Both the position numbers and the translations under genes were made by a program. The notes under the pieces were generated by a model, which saw nothing but the letters and a program-made list of their open reading frames with translations, was not told the DNA's origin and made no database searches. 64,000 nt of DNA. Source: Citreicoccus inhibens. Its GTDB lineage: Bacteria > Myxococcota > Myxococcia > Myxococcales > Myxococcaceae. The first letter of the stretch is position 1. Every line of letters starts with the position of its first letter. Below, piece after piece: positions 8,247-16,402 of this stretch. The DNA is taken from contig NZ_JAHNZT010000004.1 in NCBI RefSeq assembly GCF_019039035.1, positions 124,001 to 188,000 of the forward strand, read 5' to 3'.

Positions 8247-10286
8247 TCAGCCGCAGGTCAACCACTTGCACGAGTTGGACAGACACTCGCGCGCGCTGGA
8301 GCACAGCGCGCCCTTCGCCTTCTTGTTCACGCAGCTGCCCGAGTTCAGGCCCCAACCGCAGTACTGATTGGTGCCACAGTGCGCGTCGGTGACGCAGAGG
8401 CACGAGCCCGTCGAGCCGGAGCAGCCCTCCGACGTCGTGCACGAGTTGCTCTTGCACTCCGCGGCGAAGCGGCAGGTGTCACCGACCGCCTTGGACGCCG
8501 GCGCGTAGGCCTTGCCACACTGCTGGGGATACGCCGCCTCGCGGGTGGCCTTGGGGACGTAGGTCGCCACGCCGCTGGTGTCGATGTCCGCCGCCGCGTC
8601 CGCCATGCCCGTGCGCGCGCTGTTCGCCCGCTCCCACATGCGGATGAAGTTCTCGGCCGAGCCCTCCAGGCCCGTGGTGTTGACGCCGAGCTGCTTCAGG
8701 TCGCGCACCACATCCGGCAGGAAGCCCACATGCGCCAGACCATAGACATCGAAGTCCGTGCCCAGGCGTCCCGGGCCCGACGTGCGCTGCTGATCCATCT
8801 GCGCATCCGCCTCCGCGCGGAAGCCCGCCGAGCACGCGCCGAAGTTGCCGAAGCGCGGGCGCGTCTGCTGGATGAAGCCGTTGAGGTCCGCGCCGAAGCC
8901 CATGTTGACCTTCAGGCCCTGGCGACCAAACTCATACGCCTGCGCCAGCGAGCGCGTGGAGCCCTGGCAGTTGTTGGCCACTGTCGTGCGCGTATAGGTC
9001 CGCGTCTCGTCATGCGCCGTGCGAAGACCGAACATGCCGCCCGTCTGGCGGATGTCGCGCACCACCCACGCGGGCGTCGTCTTCTCGTTGGCGGCCAGGT
9101 CCGGGTTCATCACCTCGCGGAAGTGGCCGTGCGAGACGAACAGCGGGTAGTAGGTGTTCGCCTGGGACAGCGCGAAGGCGTCCTGCACGCTGCGCTCGGA
9201 CATGTGGGCCATGTCGATGAGCATGCCCTTGGCCATCATCTCCTGGACCAGCGCCTTGCCGTCCGTCGTCAGGCCCTTGGTGTTGCGGCAGTTGGCGTCC
9301 ACGTCGAAGCCGAGCGTGAAGCCCGAGCCCGTCAGGCCGCAGTCCGTGTCGATGTGGCAGTTCTCCAGGAACTGCGCGACCTGGAAGATGGCGTTGTGCG
9401 GCGCCGCGCCACCGAAGCGGTTGTCCAATTGGTGCACCGGCTGCAACGAGCGCACGCCCAGCCCGTACACGCGGTTGAGCTCCGCGCGCCAGTCCTTGGT
9501 GCCGAACAGCTTGCTCGACTCGATGGACAGCACCATGGCGAGCTTGCCCGCCGCGATGATCTGCCGCGCGTGCGCGGGGGACAGGGCAATCTCCACCCAG
9601 TCATTGCGCGCGTCGAAGTCTCGGGCCATCTGGAGCTGGAGGTCCACGTCCGCCATCTCATCGCAGGGCCGCTTGAGGTTCTGGTACGGCAGCGCCTTGC
9701 AGAGGAACTCGTTGCTCACGAGCGACACCATCACCAGGGACATGCCGCCGTCCTTGGCCTGCTTCAGCCAGCCTTCCCACGCCTGCTGATGGGCGATGGT
9801 GTCCCAGCGCGGCCACTCGGTGGGGGTGTTCATGCGGCCCAGGTGCAGGCCGGTGTCACCCTCGGTGCCCTCGATTTGACCGATGACCTCCGAGGCCACC
9901 GCTCCGCCCACGCCAAACACGTCCGACAGGATGGGCACACCGCTCAGGTTCACGCTGCCTGAGTTGGGACACAGGTTGAGCAAGTCCCGAAGGTCCATGC
10001 GCACCCGCGCGTGGTCGCTCTCCGGAGCGCCTCCGTCACAGCTCGCGAGCGCACCGGTATAGCTGCCGTGGAACCAGCCCCCTCCGAACGCCTCCTCGGC
10101 GAACATGTGGTGGTGCATCTCCGCGAAGCCGCTCACGGCCAACGGCTGCGCGACCGACTCCGGCTGCGGAGCGGGGGTCGGCTCCTCCGCGACGGGACCA
10201 CAGGACAACGCAACCGCGGAAGCCAACCACCAAGGGGAGAACAACTGGCGCAAACCACTTCGGAGACGACGCTGCATGCGAGGCAC
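8247..10286 (-). CDS. Exported M19-like amidohydrolase with Cys-rich C-terminus
   Basis: The 679-aa protein starts with basic residues and a hydrophobic segment ending WWLASAVALSC, a probable though weak lipobox. The catalytic region resembles membrane dipeptidase (M19) TIM barrels: an early metal-binding HHHM (FAEMHHHMFAEE), LSIESSKLFG in mid-protein, GMLIDMAHMSERSVQDA and PLFVSHGHFREV. After about residue 610 comes a Cys-rich tail with repeated spacing (CRFAAECKSNSC, CSSARECLSNSC), typical of myxobacterial secreted proteins and perhaps used for surface anchoring or adhesion. The substrate is unknown; renal-dipeptidase relatives hydrolyse dipeptides or related amides. A second ATG at 10277 is also a possible start. 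The gene is preceded by 196 bp of relatively AT-rich DNA that probably contains its promoter. Confidence 0.8.
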   Translation of the reverse strand: MPRMQRRLRSGLRQLFSPWWLASAVALSCGPVAEEPTPAPQPESVAQPLAVSGFAEMHHHMFAEEAFGGGWFHGSYTGALASCDGGAPESDHARVRMDLRDLLNLCPNSGSVNLSGVPILSDVFGVGGAVASEVIGQIEGTEGDTGLHLGRMNTPTEWPRWDTIAHQQAWEGWLKQAKDGGMSLVMVSLVSNEFLCKALPYQNLKRPCDEMADVDLQLQMARDFDARNDWVEIALSPAHARQIIAAGKLAMVLSIESSKLFGTKDWRAELNRVYGLGVRSLQPVHQLDNRFGGAAPHNAIFQVAQFLENCHIDTDCGLTGSGFTLGFDVDANCRNTKGLTTDGKALVQEMMAKGMLIDMAHMSERSVQDAFALSQANTYYPLFVSHGHFREVMNPDLAANEKTTPAWVVRDIRQTGGMFGLRTAHDETRTYTRTTVANNCQGSTRSLAQAYEFGRQGLKVNMGFGADLNGFIQQTRPRFGNFGACSAGFRAEADAQMDQQRTSGPGRLGTDFDVYGLAHVGFLPDVVRDLKQLGVNTTGLEGSAENFIRMWERANSARTGMADAAADIDTSGVATYVPKATREAAYPQQCGKAYAPASKAVGDTCRFAAECKSNSCTTSEGCSGSTGSCLCVTDAHCGTNQYCGWGLNSGSCVNKKAKGALCSSARECLSNSCKWLTCG

Positions 10287-10482
10287 CTTTCCGAGCTGGG
10301 GGGAACCTCCGCACGTATCAGCACTTGTTCTCGCTAATCAAATATCGCTGCTTATTCTCGCTCTCTCGTTTTGTAGATGACGCACCGCGAGGCGGCGAGA
10401 GAGGGCGCGCCCGGACACATCCCGCCTGGAATGTATTTTCCGTGAGGACAGACAGAGAGCCGGCGGTGAGCGGGCGCTTCCC

Positions 10483-11511
10483 TCACGCGCGAGGCAGCAC
10501 GAGCGGCCACAGCTTCGCCAGCGCGGCGCGCAGGGCGGTGGCGCTGGGATAGCGCTCCTCGGGGCGCTTGCGCATGAGCTTGAGCACGATGCGCTCGAAG
10601 GGCTCCGGCAGGTCCGGGCGCAGCGTCCGCGGCGGGACTGGCGGCTCTTGCACGTGCAGGAACATCAGCGGCACCGGCTGTGAGTGGCGGAACGGCAGCT
10701 GCCCGGTGAACAACTCGTAGGCCACCACGCCCAGCGCATACAGGTCCGTGGCGGGCGATACGGGCGGCGTGCCCATCACCTGCTCGGGCGCCATGTACTC
10801 GGGCGTCCCCAGCGTGGCGCCCTGGGCAGTGCTGCCCATGACATGCGCGCTCTTGGCGAGGCCGAAGTCCATCAGCTTCAACACGCCCGTGCGGGTGATG
10901 AACAGGTTGCCGGGCTTCACGTCCCGATGCAGCACCCCGTGCGCGTGCGCGTGCTCCAGCGCCACCGTGGCGTGGGTGAGCCAGCGCAAGGCATTGGCCA
11001 GCGTGGGCCGCTGCTCCAGCAACACCTGACGCAAGTCCTTGCCGTCCAGCAGCTCCACGGTGAGGTAGTGGCGCTCGCCGTCCCAGCCCACGTCGAAGAC
11101 GTGGAGGATGTTGATGTGCTCCAGGGCCTGGGCGTGCTGCACCTCCTGGCGGAAGCGCCGCACCATGTCCTCGTCCGCGTGAGGCACCGCGAGCACCTTG
11201 AGCGCCACGCGCTGGTTCTTCGCCAGGTCCATCACCTGGTACACGGTGGACGTGCCACCCGCGCCCAGCCACTTCTCCACGCGATAGCGATTGGCCACCA
11301 TCTGCCCGGGGATGAGGCCCCGGTTCGGCGTGGGCGACGGCGGCGTCACCGCGCCCTGCAACAGCGTGCCCTGCGGCGACACGGGCGGCGTCACGCGCGG
11401 CAGCGTCTCTTCCAAGGCGGGGTCGGCGGCCCCCGGGGCACGACGCGGACCGAGCGCCTTCACGCTCAGGTACGTCACGCCCGCGGCATCGTCATCATCC
11501 GGTGGGTGCAC
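10483..11511 (-). CDS. Cytoplasmic Ser/Thr protein kinase (Hanks type)
   Basis: The 342-aa protein has about 75 disordered Pro/Thr-rich residues, then a complete kinase domain: Gly loop LGAGGTSTVY (82-91), catalytic Lys105 in VALKVL, Glu123 in helix C, HRDVKPGN (Asp197), DFGLAK (Asp215) and APEQ (241-244). All catalytic residues are present, so it should be active. There is no transmembrane segment or sensor domain, unlike PknB-type receptors; the Thr-rich N-terminus may carry autophosphorylation sites (inference). The start is GTG at 11511, supported by GGGGAG six nt upstream. The flavodiiron-like gene lies just upstream on the same strand (36 bp gap), so the two may be co-transcribed. Confidence 0.93.
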   Translation of the reverse strand: MHPPDDDDAAGVTYLSVKALGPRRAPGAADPALEETLPRVTPPVSPQGTLLQGAVTPPSPTPNRGLIPGQMVANRYRVEKWLGAGGTSTVYQVMDLAKNQRVALKVLAVPHADEDMVRRFRQEVQHAQALEHINILHVFDVGWDGERHYLTVELLDGKDLRQVLLEQRPTLANALRWLTHATVALEHAHAHGVLHRDVKPGNLFITRTGVLKLMDFGLAKSAHVMGSTAQGATLGTPEYMAPEQVMGTPPVSPATDLYALGVVAYELFTGQLPFRHSQPVPLMFLHVQEPPVPPRTLRPDLPEPFERIVLKLMRKRPEERYPSATALRAALAKLWPLVLPRA

Positions 11512-11547
11512 GGCGTGCTCCCCTCTCGCGCGGGTGGGGCGGTGGGC

Positions 11548-12702
11548 TCAGGACTCCAGCAGCGAGATGGGGGCCGGAGCGGCGTTCGCCCCCTCGATGT
11601 CCAGGTGCGGCGTGGGCAGGTTGTACTCCGCCGCGGCGGACGTGGCCTCCACCAGGATGGGACCGGCGATCTCCGGCGGCTCGCCCTGGCAGAGCAACTC
11701 CACCACGTGCTCCAGCGTCCACTTCCCCATGCGCGTGATTTCCAGGCGCTTGCCCTTGAACTGCGCCGTGTCCGCCAGCTGCGTGCTCGCGACGAGCTTG
11801 GCGTCCACCGAGTCCCCCAGGTAGCCCCGCGCCAACGCCAGCACCCGGTCCACCACCGTGTTCCAGGCCTGCAGGTACGTGCGGTCCTGCGCCTCGTCGA
11901 TGATGTCCAGGCCCACCTGGAGCCGCTCCATCCGCTCCAGGAACTGCTGCACCAACCGGCCACGAATCACGCGCCCGTGCTGTGGGGCGATCATCTCCAC
12001 CGCGGGCGTCAGCTGGCGGATGGCCGCCACCGCGCGCACCAACGCGGAGTTCACCGGCATGTAGATTTGATGGAAGGCACGGATGCCCGTCCAATCCGAC
12101 TCATCCGCCCACAGGCCCTGCGCCTTCGAGTCCGTCAGGCCGCCGAAGAGGTCGCCCGTGAAGAGCACGCGGGTCTGCGGGTCATAGAGCATCACCGCGC
12201 CGCGGAAATGACAGAACGGCGAGGGCACCGGGATGAGCTTGTGGCCCGTGGGCACGCTCAACCCCTGGGAGAACTTCTCCGTGGGGATGAAGCGATTGCG
12301 CGGCAGGTTGAAGTGGACGATGAGCCGCCACGTGTCCTCGGAGCACAGGATGCTGGCTCGGGGCGAGTAGCGCGCGGAGATGATTCCCGCCGACGAGCCC
12401 ACGTCCGGGTCCTGGTGGTTGATGAACAGCGCGGACAGCCGGTCCATCCCGCCAATGAGCGACACCACCTTGGTGTGGATGGTGGAGAAGTCGCTGCTCG
12501 AGCCCGGGTCGATGAGGAGGTTGAACTCCGAGGGCTTCTGCGTGCGCGTGTCCGTGCCCCGGAAGCGGCGCAGGAACGGGTTCGCGTAGAAGATGCTCCC
12601 CGCCTCCCGCTTGCCCACCCAGAAAGTCTCGGGAGCAATCTCCACCGCGACACGATTGAGGTCTGGCTGGGGATTCGGGGTGGAGGCGTCGCTGCTGCTC
12701 AT
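11548..12702 (-). CDS. Flavodiiron/ODP-type metallo-beta-lactamase-fold protein
   Basis: This 384-aa protein has the layout of the oxygen-binding di-iron domain of flavodiiron proteins: FWVGKREAGSIFYANPFL at the start, LLIDPGSSSDF, FINHQDPDVGSSAG where the first metal motif should be, PSPFCHFRGA, VLFTGDLFGG, and a late IAPQHGRVIRG. The flavodoxin module of FprA-type enzymes is missing. The usual HxExDH ligand motif reads H-Q-D-P-D-V, so the last His is replaced by Val and metal binding may be altered. Residues after about 290 are extra and alpha-helical. It may sense or reduce O2 or NO, or be a non-enzymatic sensor partner for the kinase encoded 36 bp downstream (inference). ATG at 12702 is the conserved-looking start. 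Confidence 0.75.
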   Translation of the reverse strand: MSSSDASTPNPQPDLNRVAVEIAPETFWVGKREAGSIFYANPFLRRFRGTDTRTQKPSEFNLLIDPGSSSDFSTIHTKVVSLIGGMDRLSALFINHQDPDVGSSAGIISARYSPRASILCSEDTWRLIVHFNLPRNRFIPTEKFSQGLSVPTGHKLIPVPSPFCHFRGAVMLYDPQTRVLFTGDLFGGLTDSKAQGLWADESDWTGIRAFHQIYMPVNSALVRAVAAIRQLTPAVEMIAPQHGRVIRGRLVQQFLERMERLQVGLDIIDEAQDRTYLQAWNTVVDRVLALARGYLGDSVDAKLVASTQLADTAQFKGKRLEITRMGKWTLEHVVELLCQGEPPEIAGPILVEATSAAAEYNLPTPHLDIEGANAAPAPISLLES

Positions 12703-12966
12703 GAACGGGTCCCTGCGCGCGAAGAAGAATGAGACGTCCCCGAGCCTATCAGTCCCGTGCGCCTCTCGGCCCGCTTCCTTGCTCGTACGCAGGGGCAGTG
12801 CGCATGAGGTGCGCTTCTCGCTGCGCCCCCTTTTGAGCCACGCCACCACGCGCAGTCAGCGCCACTCCAGACAGGGCGTTCACAGACACCACCGCGTGGG
12901 TCGGAAAAGCACCCCTGGCGAGGCCCACCGTGGCTGACCGGGCCCGCGCGACCCAGGGCCCGCGGC

Positions 12967-13362
12967 TCACCTCGGCCGCGCTCCGTCCCCCTCCTCCAGC
13001 TCACGCAGTCGCGCCAGGAAGCGCACCATCCGGCGCCGGCGAAAGAGACTGACGCGCTCCTCGCGCAACCGGCGCTCCAGCTCGCCCCGGAGCTGGCGCG
13101 CGGCGGCGCGAGTGGCCTCCGCCCCTCCCCGCCCATCCTGGTTGATGAGGGCTTGAAGCTCCCGCGTGAGCTGAAAATCCACCGCTGCCGCGTGGAAGAT
13201 CATCTCCCGCCCCACGAGCACTCCGCCCACCCACAGGCCGGACACCAGCGAAACCAGCGCCAGCCGCCCGTGATGGAGATAGGCCAGGACTCCAGCCTGG
13301 GCGAACAGGAAGCAACACCCCGCGAAGAGCATGAGGAGGGGACACATGGAGGCCAGTATCAC
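12967..13362 (-). CDS. Small membrane protein, hypothetical
   Basis: The 131-aa protein begins with two hydrophobic segments (LLMLFAGCCFLFAQAGVLAY and LALVSLVSGLWVGGVLVG), followed by an Arg/Glu-rich helix (GELERRLREERVSLFRRRRM) predicted to be a cytoplasmic coiled coil. I recognise no family. ATG at 13362 or 13347 could be the start. It is divergent from the secreted protein gene at 13430. The 264-bp stretch between its stop and the flavodiiron-like gene start holds nothing I can support. Confidence 0.6.
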   Translation of the reverse strand: MILASMCPLLMLFAGCCFLFAQAGVLAYLHHGRLALVSLVSGLWVGGVLVGREMIFHAAAVDFQLTRELQALINQDGRGGAEATRAAARQLRGELERRLREERVSLFRRRRMVRFLARLRELEEGDGARPR

Positions 13363-13429
13363 TCCCCGGCGGCCCGTTCGCGATGGGGCGGCCCCCGCGC
13401 GGCGGAGGTGGCGCTATGCTCTGGCGCCC

Positions 13430-14218
13430 ATGGTGGCTCGCGTGCCCGCCCTCCCCTTCCTCGTCCGATGTCTCAGTGTCTGGCTCGTGCTATCCGCCCC
13501 GCTCGCCGTCGCCGAGTGTCCGCTGCGGATCCACCGCACGCATCGCGCCGTGACGGTCACCACCTGCCGGGACGAAACCGTGGAGCTGTGCACGTCCGCC
13601 CAGCCCACGCAGCGCTCCTGCCGCTACCAGCTCGCGGTCTGGGATGCCGTCCTCTCCTCGGATGGGAGAAGCCTCCTCGTCTGGTATTCGAGCGAGGTGG
13701 AGAAGGGCGCGCGCTGGGTGGATGTCTTCGATGTGCCCTCGCGTCAGCGCGTCGCGCACTTCCATCCCGGCGTGGGCGGCGGCTTCCGGTGGAGCGGGAG
13801 CGACATCCTGCTCACCTCGGGCTGCGGAACCGACTGCGCCCACGTCCTGCTGTTTTCACGCGCGGGCACCCGACTCCTGGACGAGGAGGGCACGTCGCTC
13901 TCCTTCGCGCCGGACCTGAGCGCGCTCGTCTTGAGTCAGCAGGGTGAACTGAGCTGGGAGCCCGGCGCGTCGCGGCGACTGTCCGTCTGCTACCTCCCGC
14001 TGGACACCCTGCGCGGGCGGCGGCTGTCCTTCCTCGTCCCCAAGAGCGCCGATCGCGCGACCACCGACCCCGAGGTGACCTGGGGCGCCTCCGTGAAGCT
14101 GGACCTCACCTGGGAGCGAGAAGGCGTCGAGCATCACGCCTTCTTCGACTTTCCTCGGACCGACGACGACGCGAACGCGCCGCGCTGCCTGCCCGAAGTG
14201 AAGCGCCCGGCCGGGTGA
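13430..14218 (+). CDS. Secreted hypothetical protein
   Basis: This 262-aa protein has a clear signal peptide (MVARVPALPFLVRCLSVWLV ... APLAVA|E) and Cys-containing strands afterwards (ECPLRIHRT, CRDETVELC, SGCGTDCAHVL). Blocks such as LSSDGRSLLVWYSS, GFRWSGSDILLTSG and LSFAPDLSALVLSQ recall beta-propeller blades that monitor a displayed quantity, but I assign no family. I chose the ATG at 13430 because it puts the signal peptide at the N-terminus; the frame is open farther upstream, over the divergent gene. It ends 1 bp before the convergent sulfide:quinone reductase gene, with no terminator visible between them. Confidence 0.7.
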   Translation: MVARVPALPFLVRCLSVWLVLSAPLAVAECPLRIHRTHRAVTVTTCRDETVELCTSAQPTQRSCRYQLAVWDAVLSSDGRSLLVWYSSEVEKGARWVDVFDVPSRQRVAHFHPGVGGGFRWSGSDILLTSGCGTDCAHVLLFSRAGTRLLDEEGTSLSFAPDLSALVLSQQGELSWEPGASRRLSVCYLPLDTLRGRRLSFLVPKSADRATTDPEVTWGASVKLDLTWEREGVEHHAFFDFPRTDDDANAPRCLPEVKRPAG

Positions 14219-14219
14219 C

Positions 14220-15479
14220 TCACGCGCGCCCGCGCAACATTCCATCCCAGTACAGCCGAGGCAGGCCGTACTTCTTGAGCCAATACATGTCTCGCCGCTC
14301 CTTCAGCGTGTTGAGGAACGGGATGCTGGGCGAGGGCTTGCCGTCGTAGTCGAACTCGGCGAGCAGCAGCTTCCCGTACGCGGTCACCAGCGGGCAGGAG
14401 GCGTAGCCGTCGTACCGCGCGGGGGGCGTCTGGCCTCGCATCACCGCGCACAGGTTCTCCACCAGCACCGGCGCCTGGGCGCGAATCGCCGCGCCCGTGC
14501 GAGAGGTGGGCAAATCACTGGCGTCCCCGAGCGCGAAGACATTCGGATGGTCGGGGTGCTGGAGCGTGTGCTTGTCCGCCTTCACCCAGCCCGCGTTCGG
14601 CCCGCTCGCGTGCGCCAGCGGGCTCTGCTTGATGAAGTCCGGCGCGCTCTGCGGCGGGGTGACGTGCATCATGTCGTAGGGGATCGTCACCTGCTCGGTG
14701 CCGGTGTCCGTCGTCGCCGCGAAGATGGCCTCGCGCGAGTCCGGGCGGATCTCCACGAGGTTGTGGCAGAAGCGCGTCTCGATGGCGTAGCGCTTCACCA
14801 CGCCCTCCAACACCTCCGCGAAGGGCTTCACGCCGAAGATGGCCTTGGCCGCCGAGCCGAAGACGACGCGTGAGCGCCCCGCGAGCCCGGTGCGCCGCAG
14901 ATGGTCCGCCACCAGGTACATGATCTTCTGCGGCGCCCCCGCGCACTTCACCGGCCCCGCGGGATGGGTGAACACGGCCGTGCCGCCCTTGAACGCACGA
15001 ACCATCTCCCACGTCTTCGGCGCGAGCCGGAAGTCATAGTTGCTGGAGACATACGGCGTCTCCAAGGCCTCGCGCAGCCCCCGGACCTTGTCCCAGTCCA
15101 GTTGGATGCCCGGCGCCACCACGAGGAAGTCATAGGACAGACACAGCCCGCCGCGCGTGCGCACCTGATGGCGAACCGGATCCACCTCGGCGGCCCAGTC
15201 CTGAATCCAGCGCGTTCCCTGGGGGATGTAATCCGCCTGAGGCCGCACGGTGCTCGCGATGTCCGCCGCCCCTCCGCCCACGAGCGTCCACAATGGCTGA
15301 TAGTAGTGATGAGTCGAAGGCTCGATGATGGCCACGCCGTCCACTCCGGCGCGCTTCAGTCGCGCGGCGACCGTGATGCCCGCGGTGCCGCCCCCCACGA
15401 TGAGCACCCGATGGTGCTCCACGCCGGGGGCGACCGAGAGGGCTGCGGACTTCGCGGGCGAGTGCGGAAGTGAGGACAC
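14220..15479 (-). CDS. sqr: Sulfide:quinone oxidoreductase, mitochondrial (type II) class
   Basis: The 419-aa protein is a two-dinucleotide-binding flavoprotein: VLIVGGGTAGITVAARL near residue 25, then THHYYQPLWTLVGGG. It carries the two redox-active Cys of the SQOR/HMT2 class, one in GPVKCAGAPQKIMYLVADHL (about Cys177) and one in YDGYASCPLVTAYGKLLLAE (about Cys360). The FAD-binding end reads HPNVFALGDASDLPTSRTGAA. These blocks are very close to human SQOR as I remember it, closer than to classic bacterial SQR. It oxidises sulfide at the membrane and passes electrons to quinone, giving polysulfide or persulfide; the C-terminus has the amphipathic membrane-binding character of the family. The GTG start (15479) has AAGGAG six nt upstream, which decides against longer starts. 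Confidence 0.9.
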   Translation of the reverse strand: MSSLPHSPAKSAALSVAPGVEHHRVLIVGGGTAGITVAARLKRAGVDGVAIIEPSTHHYYQPLWTLVGGGAADIASTVRPQADYIPQGTRWIQDWAAEVDPVRHQVRTRGGLCLSYDFLVVAPGIQLDWDKVRGLREALETPYVSSNYDFRLAPKTWEMVRAFKGGTAVFTHPAGPVKCAGAPQKIMYLVADHLRRTGLAGRSRVVFGSAAKAIFGVKPFAEVLEGVVKRYAIETRFCHNLVEIRPDSREAIFAATTDTGTEQVTIPYDMMHVTPPQSAPDFIKQSPLAHASGPNAGWVKADKHTLQHPDHPNVFALGDASDLPTSRTGAAIRAQAPVLVENLCAVMRGQTPPARYDGYASCPLVTAYGKLLLAEFDYDGKPSPSIPFLNTLKERRDMYWLKKYGLPRLYWDGMLRGRA

Positions 15480-15721
15480 GTTGGCTCCTTGCCTGTCGAG
15501 ACTGGGCACACCTCGGGAATGACGGCGCCTTGCCGTCCCAGGGAATGCACCTCGGTGGGAAGTGAGAGCCATGAAGCGAGACAAAGGATTCACGACGCTC
15601 GCGCGCGCCCGGTCGCCCTCCGGACCGGCGGCCCTCGAAACACTTCCCCAGGCGCCCTCGAACCTCCATGCTCCTTGAAGCCCCTGCCGCGACATCGCGC
15701 GCGGACGAACGAGGTCGCCCC

Positions 15722-16345
15722 ATGGCCGAGCAACCCCCGGACGCAGCCACGTACTGGAACACCCGCTTCAGCGGTGACGCGTATGCCTATGGCACGCAGC
15801 CCAATGACTTCCTCGCGGAGATGGCCGCTCGCCTCCCCGCGCAGGCGCGCGTGCTGAGCCTGGCCGAGGGAGAAGGCCGCAACGCGGTCCACCTCGCGTC
15901 GCTCGGCCATGACGTCACCGCGGTCGATGCCTCCAACGTGGGACTCGACAAGGCGAAGAAGCTGGCCGCCGCGCGCGGCGTCACGGTGCACACCGTGGTG
16001 AGCGATCTGGCCGACTTCACCATCGCGCCGTCCACCTGGGACGCGGGCATCCTCATCTTCTGCCATCTGCCGCCCGCGCTGCGCCGCGCGACGCATCAAG
16101 CCCTCGCGCGCGGCCTGAAGCCCGGGGGGCTCATCCTCCTGGAGGCATACACGCCCGCGCAGCTCACCTTCCGCACCGGAGGTCCGCCCGTGCGGGAGCT
16201 GCTCTACACCGCCGAGGAGTTGCGCGAGGACTTCGCCGGGCTGGAGCTGCCCGTGCTCCGCGAAATCACGCGCGACGTGCGCGAGGGCCGGCTTCACACG
16301 GGCACCGCCGCCGTGGTCCAGCTGGTCGCTCGCAAGCCCGCCTGA
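15722..16345 (+). CDS. Class I SAM-dependent methyltransferase (TehB-like)
   Basis: The 207-aa protein starts YWNTRFSGDAYAYGTQPNDF, as in TehB/thiol-methyltransferase-like enzymes. The SAM motif I is VLSLAEGEGRNAVHLASLGH, with an acidic strand-2 end (VTAVDASNVG), motif IV DAGILIFCHLP and LKPGGLILLEAY. The substrate is unknown; relatives methylate small chalcogen or other molecules. It is divergent from the sulfide:quinone reductase gene, so a role in sulfur or toxic-compound handling is possible (inference). ATG 15722 has GAGG seven nt upstream; a longer start at 15668 is less likely. Confidence 0.85.
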   Translation: MAEQPPDAATYWNTRFSGDAYAYGTQPNDFLAEMAARLPAQARVLSLAEGEGRNAVHLASLGHDVTAVDASNVGLDKAKKLAAARGVTVHTVVSDLADFTIAPSTWDAGILIFCHLPPALRRATHQALARGLKPGGLILLEAYTPAQLTFRTGGPPVRELLYTAEELREDFAGLELPVLREITRDVREGRLHTGTAAVVQLVARKPA

Positions 16346-16402
16346 GGGGCCCCAAGCTGGCGGACCGGGGGCATTGATGGTGGTATCCCCGGCTCTTCCG
16401 CG

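Noticed and set aside
8061-9962. A 633-codon plus-strand frame over the M19-like gene.
   Set aside because: Shadow composition, with no signal peptide or motif; the minus strand has clear M19 motifs and a Cys-rich tail.
10684-12732. A 682-codon plus-strand frame across the kinase and flavodiiron genes.
   Set aside because: It is antisense to two motif-complete genes, and its residue composition (Arg, His, Gln, Val) is typical of shadow frames.
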